This document shows, in pieces, positions 1-10,939 of a DNA stretch of 64,000 bases (positions are counted from its first letter, which is position 1; each line of letters begins with the position of its first letter). Position numbers and translations under genes: made by a program. The notes under the pieces were generated by a model. The model was given only the letters and a program-made list of their open reading frames with translations. It did not search any database and was not told the origin of the DNA. This stretch comes from Calendula officinalis (taxonomy: Eukaryota > Streptophyta > Magnoliopsida > Asterales > Asteraceae): positions 83,076,909-83,140,908 of the forward strand of contig OY970820.1 in the NCBI GenBank assembly GCA_963853835.1, read 5' to 3'.

Positions 1-1440
1 AATGGTGTTTATGTCATTTCTAGACTCAATTAGTGGACAAACGAAGGTGGTGACTGGAGAGACTTGTCCTCTTGTTCAATATCAACAATCTCCAAGTGAG
101 ATGTCGATAGCATATGAGCTTAACTCCGAGAAAATGAAACAAGTACTTTTTAAGAAATACTTGAGTGGCTGGGGGGGTTGTGCATTGCATCACTGGGTTC
201 ATGATGTCTATTTCAATATCAGAGAGCAACATATGCAATTTGATAGAGACGTGGCGACCCGGCTTATAATCGGTTTGGAAAGGGTTTTTCGTTTTCTTTA
301 ACCCTGTCACACCCTCCTCACTCAAGCGTACTTTTTCAATTTTCAACTACACCCTCATTTCATTTTACCATGTATTTAGTTGAATTGCACCCCATAGTTC
401 ATTCCACCTCTCAAATTTTATCTCAACGCACCCCAATCAAAATCCCGTGATAATTGATTCTGCTCACCTAGACCTATGGACCCTCATAGTATGTCCTATA
501 TTGTAGGTGGCTCCTGGGGAAGATCATGTCGGTTATAGCAGATCATAGGAGTTATTTGAGAGTGAACTATAACGCTCATGTGCAATTGATCAACATTTAT
601 GATGTTACGTTGCAAGAATGAATCACATGGATTTTTTCATCGGAAATGTATTTGTTTCCGGCATAAGTTGTTGCCTTTATGATGGAAAAGTTTAGGCACA
701 GCAACTTGAACAATTTAGGTAATACCGGACTCACATAGAGTATCCGTTAACACACCGTATGAATCGGTAGTCGTTTGCACAACCATTGATTCAAATGTGT
801 GACCTGCATTTAGAGTTGGCGCAATTTTAGCTCTAGCAGGGTTTCCCTCAATCCTCGTGAAACACCAAATTGTGATGCCACTATGAGTGTTCCGATGAAT
901 TCACAGAGATTCATTTTCAATAGTGTATGTGTCCTATATTGGAAATATTTGACGGTGATATCTAGACACACTGTGCATTGAATAAATACGTAACCTGGGC
1001 CAGGAGGTTAATGATTTCAATACCAACATACTCCGAATAAGCAGTCGATAGATTATGTGCTACGTCCCCTAATGAATTGAAACAAATTCCTGTTGAGAGG
1101 AATCTGAGTGGTTGGTGGTGGAGTGCAGATGCTTGACTGGGCCAGTTAAGTCTGGTGAAACATTCAACACATGAATGATCACATTTTTGTGAGGTTGCCC
1201 GGTTTGTTTGCTGTTTGGATGCACTCAAAGGTGTGTTTTCTTGTTATTATCATGTTTTCACATCACCTTGCACTCACCTAAATCTATACCCTAGACTTAT
1301 ACCCTCACATTTACCAATCGGCTAAAAACTATTTTCCTTGGAAGGTAAGGCCGGTTCAGGAAAACCATGAGAAGATATAGTCTTTTGAAAGATTTATCGA
1401 TTATTTATTCAATCGGGTATAAGAGTTTTGAAATTTTAAA
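1..1440. other. Unassigned left edge
   Basis: I recognise no gene here. A 99-codon open frame at 2-301 (+) and an 88-codon frame at 962-1228 (-) have no family motif that I recognise and no splice or promoter context. The sequence is less AT-rich than the intergenic DNA further right and may be decayed coding or transposon sequence. It ends where the copia polypurine-like region starts at about 1441. Confidence 0.3.
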
Positions 1441-1580
1441 GTTTCTCCCACTTGAAATACTAATTCTCCCCATAGAATTAATAATTCTTCCCCTCGACAA
1501 AATAAAGATAGTAAATTTTTTTTTCTAGATCAGAAATGTAACAATTAACGCAGTAGAGGGATGGGAAAGATATTAGACAG

Positions 1581-4500
1581 TTATGTGAAGAACTGGTTAT
1601 GAGCGGGTTCCAAGCTAATATACTTGAAAGCCATTGTTAGTAGAACAAAAAGTATATGAAAAGTTGAAAAGTATAACGGTTTAAGATTTAACATACCAAG
1701 TTTAGACACAAGAAAGTTAAACCGTTTTTCGTCTAAAGATTTGGTAAATAAATCAGCTAATTGGAAATCGGTTGACACGAAGTACAATTCCACATTACCT
1801 AGTTCAACATGGTCTTTTATAAAATGATATCGAAGATCAATATGTTTAGTTTTGGAATGTTGAATAGGATTGCATGAAATTGCAATTGCACTTCGTGAAT
1901 CACAATATAAAGGAATACGTCTGTATGAAAAGCCATAATCTTTTAGTTGTGATTGCATCCAAATTACCTGGGATAAGCAGCTTGCAGCAGCAACATACTC
2001 TGCTTCTGCAGTTGAAAGAGAGACACAATTTTGCTTCCGAGAAGACCAACTCACCATCAGGATCAGCATGCAATTTAGAACCAGGTGACATCGGCGTCGG
2101 AATTGGTTTACAATCATCCATGAGATATTTCTTCAAGAGATCGGTGATATACTTAGATTGATTGATGAAGATCCCGGTAGGTAATTGGCGAACTTGAAGT
2201 CCAAGGAAGAAATTCATTTCTCCCATCATACTCATCTCAAATCGTTCAACCATAAGATCAGAGAACTTTTTGCAGTATTTAGGATCTGTAGAACCAAAAA
2301 TGATATCATCGACATAAATTTGAATGAGAACAATATCTTCCCCTTGACGTTTGATGAAAAGAGTTGTATCGATTTTTCCTTTTGAAAAACCAGAATAAAC
2401 TAAGAATTTGGATAGCACATCATACCACGCACGAGGAGCTTGTTTCAAACCATATAAAGCTTTATCGAGAATATAAACATGATTAGGAAAATTTGGATCT
2501 ACAAAACCTTCGGGTTGATGAATGAACACTTCTTCATTTAGAATGCCATTTAAAAATACATTTTTTACATCCATTTGATATATTGTAAAATTCTTATGTG
2601 CTGCATATGCCAAGAATATTCGAATGACTTCTATTCGTGCAACAGGAGCAAAGATTTCGTCAAAGTCAATGCCCTCCTGTTGAGCATACCCTTTTGCAAC
2701 TAGACGTGCTTTATTACGAATCACAATCCCATTCTCATCCTTTTTGTTCTTGAAAATCCATTTAGTACCAATAACAAATTTTCCGGGTGGTTTTGGAACC
2801 AGACGCCAAACTTTTAATCTTTCAAATTGATTGATTTCTTGTTTCATAGCAAGAATCCAGTCTGGGTCGGAGAGAGCTTCACTGACTTTCTTAGGTTCAT
2901 TAGAGCTTAGAAATGCAGAAAATTGACATTCATCAGCAGTGGCTCTACGGGTTTGAACAGAAGATTCAGGATCACCGATTATTTGATGTAAAGGATGCTC
3001 TCTTGTCCATTTAAGAGAATGAGGAAGTGGAAGTTGACCCGGAATGATATTTGAGGTATCAGTGAATGTAGGATGTGGGATAATTTCAGTGTTAGTATTT
3101 GATGTATAAGGTGGAGGATTAACTCGTTGAAGATTAAATTTTGAAAAATCGATCACCAAAGGTGGAGCTTGTACTGGAACTAAAGATAAATCTAAAGTAG
3201 TGGCAGCATTACCAGTAGGTGGGGAATTATCCGGAGATGATTGATTGTCTAAAGGTGGGGAATTGTCCGGAGATGATTGATTTTCTAAAGGTGGGGAATT
3301 GTCCGGAGATGATTGAGTTTCCAAAGGTGAAACGGAATTTGAAGGAGAAAAGTTGTTATTTGGAGCAGTAGAAGTATGAGATGGAGAATCAGTAGAACTT
3401 GAATTTTGCATTTCAGGTACTGGAATAGATTGAACATCGGCTACAGATGGAAATGGAACGCCGGCCTCCTCAAGTAATGTATGTCGAATGTTATGATAAT
3501 CATCATATAACTTTTCAAACAAGACATCTAAATCAGTTTGAGATGTGGAAGGCGACGACGAAGGTAAAGGAATTTCAACATTTGAAGTTAATGAATCAAT
3601 AGGAAAGGTCTCATCAAAAGTAACATTGACACTTTCTATTATTGTTCGATTTGACCGATTATATACTCTGAAAGATGCCGATTCTCGTGAGTATCCGACA
3701 AAAACTCCTTCATCGGCTTTAGCTTCAAATTTATTCAGTTTGTCTTTGTCAATTAATATGAAGCACCGACTCCCAAAAATGTGGAGCAATTTAACATTGG
3801 GGATTCTTTAATTATTCAGTTCATAAGTAGTCTTGTTGTAGGTATAGTTGATGATGGAACGATTTTGAGTGAAACATGCCGTACTTATGGCTTCAACCCA
3901 AAGAGATAATGGGAGTTTTGAAAATGAAAGCATGGTTCGAGCAGCTTCAACTAAAGTACGATTTTTACATTCAACAACCCCATTTTGTTGAGGAGTTCGG
4001 GCAGCGGAAAATTGATGGGATATACCAACTGAAACAAGGAAAGAATCTAAAGTTTGATTTTTGAATTCAGTCCCAATGTCAGTACGAATGGTATGAACTT
4101 TTAATTCCAAATTTGTCTGGGTTTTCTTGATGAAGGCAATGATAATATCAGCTGCTTCATCTTTTGTACGTAAGAAATAAACCCATGTATAACGTGAATA
4201 ATCATCAACAATCACCAACACATATCGTTTACCAGCTAAATTTTGGATGCTCATGGGACCACATAAGTCCATATGAAGTAATTCAAGCGGTTTTGAAGTT
4301 CTTGGAACTGGTTTGGACTTATGGGACTTTTTAGTCATTTTGCCCACTTCACAAGACAAACAAAGATGATCCTTATCAAATTTAACATCTGGAAGACCAG
4401 AGACATGACCACCTTTTACCAATTTGTGGATCGTTTTGAAATTAAGGTGAGAAAGACGACGGTGCCATAACCATGATTCATTTGACGATGCCATTTTCAT

Positions 4501-7500
4501 TAAGCATACTTCTTCAAGTGGGACCACGTCATTCAAATTATTTGTAAAACGATTCGTCTCACGAGTTCCGGTAAGAAGTTCTTCGCCTTCATAGGTGCGA
4601 ACAGCACATTTCTTTGTTCGAAAATTAACTTCCAATGTTTTATCACAGAATTGACCAATTCTAAAAAGATTGTGAGCAAGATCTTCAACATAGGTCACAT
4701 TCCGGATGATTAAATTGTGACGAATTATATCTCCAATACCCATTATGGCAGCTAAATGGTTATTCCCGAACCGAACAGTTCCCAAATATTTGTCTCTAAA
4801 ATTCGTTAATAAGTTCTTGTTTCCGGTCATGTGTCTTGAACAACCAGAATCAAGATACCATATATTCTACATAAAACAATTAAAACAAAAATGTACCCAA
4901 TCAGATATGGGTCCTACACGATTAGTAATACATGTTTTATGAAGAATATATAAAGTGGTATGAATTCAGAGTTTTAGAGAACTGCAAGGAGGCAGTTCTG
5001 GAATTGCTAATTTGATAGACCATTTTAAAGATTTCTCAGGAGAATGTAAAATCCAGTTTGATTGTTCATTTTTAATCCATTTATATTTAACAAACTTGGA
5101 TGATTTTTGATTTAGCTTGGGAGACTGAGTCGATGAACCGAAATTTGGCGATTTAGGTGCAGACACTACGCGATAAACAGATTTTGGCGATTATGTGTAG
5201 AAACTACGCAATAAACTGATTTTGGCGATTTAAGTGCAGAAACTACACGATAAACTGATTTTGGAGATTTAGGTGCAGAAACTACATGATAAACTGATTT
5301 TGGAGATTTAGGTGTAGAAACTACATGATAAACTGATTTTGGAGATTTGGGAGAAGAACGTGTAGTTAGAGGTGTTTGAGATCGAGCGAGCATTGTTTTG
5401 CAGGGTTCTGGATAACAAATTGTACATGAATGAATGATTGAACCATTTTTATGAAGTACATCATGTCGAGGACCACACGGAGCATCTTTTCGAACAAAAT
5501 ATCGTGTATCATATTGAGAAATTGGTTTATTAGTTTTTCGATCAAAATAAACTTGTTTGCCAGTTTTATCTGTTTTAACAATCAAATTTACACCATTAAC
5601 AGTGAACTTAACAGGACGATAAATTGCAGAATCATATACAATCCCATAAAATGTAGCAGGAGAAATAAACTTTGTTGAGTTATTACATTTATTGGAATTA
5701 GAAAAAGAAGAAGCTAAAAACGAAGGAGATCTAGACTTCTTAAGCTTCTTGGACTTAAGCATACTAGACTTAGTCGAATTAGACTTCTTAAACTGCTCAT
5801 CTTCTTTCACTGCGCCTTGCATTGTCTTCTTAAGTTTGGAATTTAAATTTATATCTGAAAAAGGTAAAACAGGGGAATTACAATCTCGTCTTAAAAGAAC
5901 TGGAGTTTTAGGAGAAGAAGAATTAGAATTTTGAGTTGTTGGCTTTGAAGAAGCATTTTGATTAGAAACCTTTTGATTAGAAACCGATTTATTGCAACAA
6001 TTTTATCTTCTAATTCATGAATTTTGATTTGTAAATCAAATTTTTCATTGTCAAATGCCTTAAGTGTTTCATCGATTTCATTTTCCAATTATCAAATTTC
6101 CTTTTCTAGAATTAGAGAGGGAACATAAATCTTTGGGGTTACTTTCTGTTGAAGCACAACATTGCCCTTAATCTCAAATTCTTCAGGTGTAATAATTGGA
6201 AAATAATCATCTTTTTCAAATTTGTCCTTTTTAGTTTCATGTGTTTTATTTAATGCAGTGTAATTGAAACTAATTTGGGCATTCTTCTTTTTAGCTCTGT
6301 TGAAGGTCTCTATTTCTTCTTCCTCATCAGTCATCCGAATGAAGCGTTGCGAGATCCCATTGTGCATGTATCTTGAATCATATAATGTAGGAACCATTTT
6401 GCACGCGGTCTTAAGGTACTCTGGATTGTCAGCTCCTAGCCCTTCTCGTGAATTGAAATATTTGAAGTCTTTGGGCTTGTTAAGATAAATGGTTTGATCA
6501 GTGTGTCCTCTTTTGACAATCAATTCCTCAAGATGTTTGATATGTGAATTCAATTTATTGGTTTCATTCTTAAGTTTGTGTATGATATTTTGTTTGTTTT
6601 TCATTTCATTTGATGAAATGATGTGTTGTTCATGAAGATTTTCAGTTAATTCTTTGATTTGTGAGTTTAAAGATTTAAACTGTTTTTCATTGTCGTCAAA
6701 ATCTTGTTGTTTACGTGCCAAAGCATTTTTATTAATTTGATATTCATGCCATGTTTTTGTGTATAATTTGTGATTGTGAGCATACTTAGCCTTTAATTCT
6801 GATATTTGACTTTGTAAATCCAGATTCTCTTGTTTGAAAACTTTAGTTTGTTGAATATGATGAACAAGTTGATCACTTAGATGAGCAGTTTGTTCATTTT
6901 GTTTTTCCAAATCATTTAAACGATCTTTAAATTGAACATTTAAATCTTTTTCTACTAAAAGTTGTTGGGCTAATAATTATATCTGAGGTATCTGAGTTTG
7001 GATAAAACAAGTATCAGAATTAGTGGAAGTATTTTCATTAGAGAGAAGAGAAGTATGTACCTTGCCATCCTCGTCGACTTCATTAATACGATCAGCAACC
7101 TCAACATTTTCTCTCGCCATAAAGCATAAGCTGGTTGAATGTTCTTCATCTTCAGGTTTAGAATCTTCCATCCACTGACGGTCTTCAGCTAACAACACTT
7201 TTCCAGCCTCTATTTGCTTAGCCATGAGCATCTTTCGTTTAAAATAATCAGAATCACGGACTTTTGGTTTCTTGCAATCACGTGAGTAATGACCAGCAAT
7301 ACCACAATTGTAACATTTTTTCGTTGGATCTAATGGTGCAAGAGTTGGCTTATCAGTTGTGTTGTTTGTTGCCGAAGCAGATGGAGCAGATTTAAAGTTT
7401 GAGTACGATCTTAAGTTGTTTTTTTTGGTTTTGTGTAATACTTCTTCTCATATTTTGAAATAAGTGACATAGCTTGAAGTACATCTTCGAGTTCTTTTTG

Positions 7501-8349
7501 CATATCATCAGTTGCAGATGTTACAGGTGCTTCAACACATTCTTTCTTTTTAGTAGCTGTTCCATACAGATGATGTTGTTTTGTGAGTAGTGCAAGAGTA
7601 TCATCAGTCTCTTGTTTAGTTTTCACTATGTTTTTAACCATAGGTTCGTTTTGGTGCAAGTATTCATAGAGTTCATGAATATCAATTAGACTGAGATCTT
7701 TGTGTTGCATGGCACTATTCCCAAACATTTCCCATTCTGGTAAAAGACTGTTGATGAATTTGATATTGAGCTCCAAATTTTCTTTTCGCAAGTAGTTTTT
7801 GCGAAGTTCATTCAACAATGTACAATATCGATGATATGTACTTTCCAAATCTTCTCCGATTGTGGCTTTAAATGATTGATAAGAGTTTAGGGTTGTAACC
7901 ATCTTTGCTTTGTTGCCTAACACAGTACCCTCCATTTGCTTTCTGATCTCATCCCACAGCTCTTTACCGATTTCATGGCTATCCAAACTGTTTTAGATGT
8001 CGTTTGGTAAGCCTTGAAGCATAAATGAATACGCTTGTAAATCGGCTTTAGCCCGTCGTTTTTGTTGAGCTGAATAAGCAGCAGGGGTAACACGACGTCT
8101 ACCACCGATAGGTGCAGGAACAACATCCGGATCATCAAGAACATCTTCATAAAATACTGTATTCCCATGCTCGAGAGATTCAAGAATTTCCATAGCTAGC
8201 TCCTGATTCTTGATAAAGTGGAGAAATCGTTTCTTCCACTGAGGATACTCTCCTCGATATAACAACGGTGGTTTGAGATCAGATCCGATCGAAAGTGCGT
8301 CTTTTGAAGTCATGATGAAACGATTTATATTTGTAAAAATATCGTTCAC
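1581..8349 (-). pseudogene. Copia-1 gag-pol polyprotein, degenerate
   Basis: Reading right to left: gag (8349-7411, UBN2-like), a CCHC zinc knuckle (C-X2-C-X4-H-X4-C, 7274-7314), a Q/K/E-rich coiled-coil region (7231-6092), a basic linker with 13-residue repeats (about 5350-5160), a protease DSG motif (near 4846-4854), integrase with HHCC finger and DDE motifs (4830-3808; MDLCGP, RTDIGTEF, NGVVEC), RT with YVDDI (about 2320), and the RNase H end (AEAEYVAAAS) to about 1690. Lesions: TAA in gag at 7993-7995; a frameshift in a T8 run (A8 on the coding strand) at 7419-7426; stops at 6977-6979 and 6092-6094; a frameshift near 5990; a frameshift in the repeats near 5190; TAG just before the protease motif; TAA at 3808-3810; and an RNase H deletion near 2045-2065. 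The integrase has NGVVECKN where NGVVERKN is usual, consistent with an R-to-C change. Confidence 0.88.
5160..5350 (-). repeat. 39-bp coding tandem repeat in Copia-1
   Basis: About five copies of a 39-bp unit encode a 13-residue basic peptide of the form SPKSVYHVVSAPK, between the gag and protease regions. One copy near 5185-5195 has lost bases and shifts the frame, so the repeat array is also the site of a lesion. Confidence 0.75.
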
Positions 8350-8479
8350 GTTTTTCGGTTTAGGGTTTAAAGGAATTTAAAATTGTTAAGGTTCTTGAAA
8401 AATTTAAAATTCTCGGGTTTTGGGCTGTAATTAAATGTTGTTTGGGCCTAAAATGAGATTGAGCTAATTAGCCAGTTTG

Positions 8480-8800
8480 GGCCGAATAATATGTGGGCCG
8501 AACACTGTTTTGGGCCGAACACTGTTTGGGCCGAATACAGTTTGGGCCGATGATTGGAAGCCGAAGACTATTTTGGGCCGAACAAAGTCTGTGGGCCGAA
8601 GAATAGCGGTCGAACACTAGTAGCCGAATTCAAAGATCGGGTCGAACTGTGTCTTAGTTCGGGCCGAAGATGATGATGTTCGAAGATCGGGCCGAAGGTG
8701 TATTTGACCGAAGTCGAAGATTGGGCCGAACTGTGTCTTAGTTCGGGCCGAAGATGATGATGATCGAAGATCGGGCCGAAGGTGTTCTTGATGACGAACA
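8480..8800 (-). repeat. Tandem repeats in the Copia-1 leader (GGGCCGAA-rich)
   Basis: Between the primer binding site and the gag start the leader carries many copies of GGGCCGAA. First come short imperfect units (8490-8600), then a unit of about 85-90 bp repeated twice (about 8636-8800), each with the shared segment GAACTGTGTCTTAGTTCGGG. Two open frames across it are repeat translation, not genes. Confidence 0.75.
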
Positions 8801-9215
8801 CTTGTACGCAACTTCAAAACTTCACCATTTTGATTCGATTTTTCTCAATTCTCAATCAATTTCAGTGAATCCAATCACAATATGCTCAAAATTCCTTTTC
8901 TATCGATCGAATCCAGTAATATTCCTCAATCCATAATAGATCAAATCGAAATTTGCAAATTACAGTCAATATTTTGAGTTTTCACTTTTTTCACAAAAAT
9001 CACTAAATCATGATCATTTGTTGATGGAATTGATTGAAATTTGATTATATTCTTATTAGAATCAATGGAGAAACTTGAATCTTCAATCAAATCATCAATT
9101 CAAACCGAAAAATTTGATGATTAAATTTCACACTGACGAACGAACCTTTTTTTCTTCAAATTTTTAGATCTGGAACGAATCACCACGAAATTGGATCTGC
9201 TCCTTGAAGGATTGA

Positions 9216-9227
9216 GCTCTGATACCA
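9216..9227 (-). promoter_or_regulatory. Copia-1 primer binding site
   Basis: The minus strand reads TGGTATCAGAGC, the classic copia primer binding site complementary to the 3' end of initiator methionine tRNA. It fixes the element's orientation and the inner edge of the 5' LTR. Confidence 0.88.
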
Positions 9228-9229
9228 AA

Positions 9230-9478
9230 TGAGAGATCGAATGAGATCGAAATGAGCTTAATTCATGGTGATTTGGTGAAAATTGAAGAATCAAAGTGTG
9301 TGTATGTGTGTGTTTAGTTGAGAGAGAATGAAGATGGAGGGAACAAGCTTTCAAATAGTGTTTCTATTAAGTGAGGAAAAGCTTACAATCTAAGTCATCA
9401 CACCCCAACCTCTAAACACAATTAAGATGGACTAATTAAGCATGATTACATATCTAAGCTCAAAACTTAGTCGTAACA
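9230..9478 (-). repeat. Copia-1 5' LTR (249 bp)
   Basis: The segment starts TGAGAG and ends GTAACA on the plus strand, which gives TGTTAC...CTCTCA on the element strand, the usual TG...CA ends. It lies two bases from a tRNA-iMet-type primer binding site. It contains a short GT-rich run (9296-9312). No second copy exists in the window. Confidence 0.75.
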
Positions 9479-10297
9479 CTGATTTCTGAGTTCCTTCCTA
9501 AAATTCGTGATTCATACTGTTCATCGAGTTAGGGTTTTGAGATTGTTAGATATTTAGGGTTTTCCGAAGAAAACTCGTACCGATCTGCTCAATTTCTTTT
9601 GATTCAAAGTATTCTTGAATCATTTTGTCTTCGTGCACCAACGCTGGTTCACACTATACTCAGGGGTCCTTAGATCTGTGGTTATAGCTGGAAGTTCTTA
9701 GGGTTTCTTAAGGAAATTGTTAGATCTCGGTTAGATCTGTCTTGAAGGTGAAGATCGACGACGGTTCCGGCTACAATCCATCTCTCCTGATATTCCGCTG
9801 CACTGTTAATGATAGCCTCGTGTGAGTCTATCTAGAGAAAATCACTGTGAGATCGTTCTATCTTATCCTTTTTTGTTGATTTTACTTCATACAGATTAGT
9901 TGTGTTGTATTATCTAACTGATTGTTTTGTTTTAGATTAATTGACTGAATATTGTTATCTAGTTCTTCATACTGTGATTACACTTGTCCAGAAGATCTTG
10001 AGTTTTCTGGAATCTGGTCCCTGATCTACTGTTCTCTTAGTTTTTCGTTTATAACTAACCCTGTTGTTTCTGTGATTGTTGTTATCTAAACATTTGAAAT
10101 GGCAGGAGATGATATCCCTAACAGTAGTAGTAATTCTACAACTCCGATTAGTAATCTCGACTTCGATAAATCCTCTCTATCTTCATGCTAGCGATACAAA
10201 TGGTACTCCTATATTACCCTTTAAAATCAGTGGTACCGAAAACTATAATGTGTGGAAGTGTGCTATGATTTTAGCATTATTATTTAATATACAATAA
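9479..10297 (+). pseudogene. Copia gag leader and N-terminal fragment
   Basis: A plus-strand copia remnant. Leader-like sequence is followed by ATG at 10099 (MAGDDIPNSSSNST). After an extra A in the AAA run at 10168-10170 the second frame continues as NPLYLHASD, then SGTENYNVWKCAMILAL, the N-terminal gag signature of many copia elements (Retrotran_gag_3-like). It stops at about 10285, so only the first ~60 residues remain. The left side is cut by the Copia-1 LTR at 9478, which suggests Copia-1 inserted into this older element. Confidence 0.7.
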
Positions 10298-10379
10298 TAA
10301 AAATATACTATCGTGTATATCTTTATTAATTCATTTTTTATATTATTTAAATCGATAAATAATGATCGGGTGTAAATTA

Positions 10380-10860
10380 ACTAAGAGTCGACACCTCCTG
10401 CTTCAATTACTATGCCATGTGTTGCCATCCCCTCAATTATTAAGAGTCGACACCTCATGCTTCAGTTAGTTTGCCCTCTATTGCCATTTGCTCAACCTAC
10501 GAACTGTTAACCTACAAATCCTTACTATACCTACAACGGCTGATTCCATCTTTGGGTCGTTGCTGTTGTTTTTTTTTTTTGGTTAAATTAGGGTCTTGAT
10601 TTTCACACTTGCTACTTCATCTCACCTTCTTCAGGTAATCTTCACTCACATTTTCGATTTTGGGTTGCGATTTTCACGGTTTCGAATTTGGATTTTGATT
10701 TTCAAGTTCATCTCACATTCTTCAGGTAATCTTCACTCACATACTTGATTTCTGGTTGCGATTTTTACGGTTTATATTTATGTTTTTAGATTTTTAGATT
10801 CGGTACTTCATCTCAGCTTCTTCTAGTTATTTTCACTCATGTTTTCGAATTTGGGTGTAA
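10380..10860. repeat. Two small tandem arrays in intergenic DNA
   Basis: A unit beginning AAGAGTCGACACCTC occurs twice (10382-10500). Then a ~100-bp unit containing CTTCATCTCA...TTCTTCAGGTAATC...TTGCGATTTT occurs about three times with decay (10606-10860). No gene is visible in 10298-10939. Confidence 0.6.
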
Positions 10861-10939
10861 AATTATTTAGTGTTAGCATATTTTTTATTGATTTTATTTT
10901 TATGTTATTTTAATATAATTTTTAATGTATATTCGGAAA

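Larger units (their letters stand above)
1441..9478 (-). mobile_element. Copia-1: truncated Ty1-copia retrotransposon
   Basis: A minus-strand copia element running from its 5' LTR (9230-9478) through primer binding site, leader, gag, protease, integrase, RT and RNase H (8349 down to about 1690), then purine-rich stretches at 1440-1500 that could be the polypurine tract. No 3' LTR matching 9230-9478 is seen left of 1440, so the element is truncated or was cut at that end and no target duplication can be checked. It lies against a second copia gag remnant at 9479. The coding region is broken many times (see the polyprotein entry), so the element cannot be autonomous. Confidence 0.85.

Noticed and set aside
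2..301. Possible N-terminal exon or gene at the left edge
   Set aside because: No recognised domain, no splice or promoter evidence, and comparable frames on the opposite strand.
1874..4942. Plus-strand open frames across Copia-1 (e.g. 1874-2161, 3545-3811)
   Set aside because: They lie opposite the copia coding strand and have no domains.
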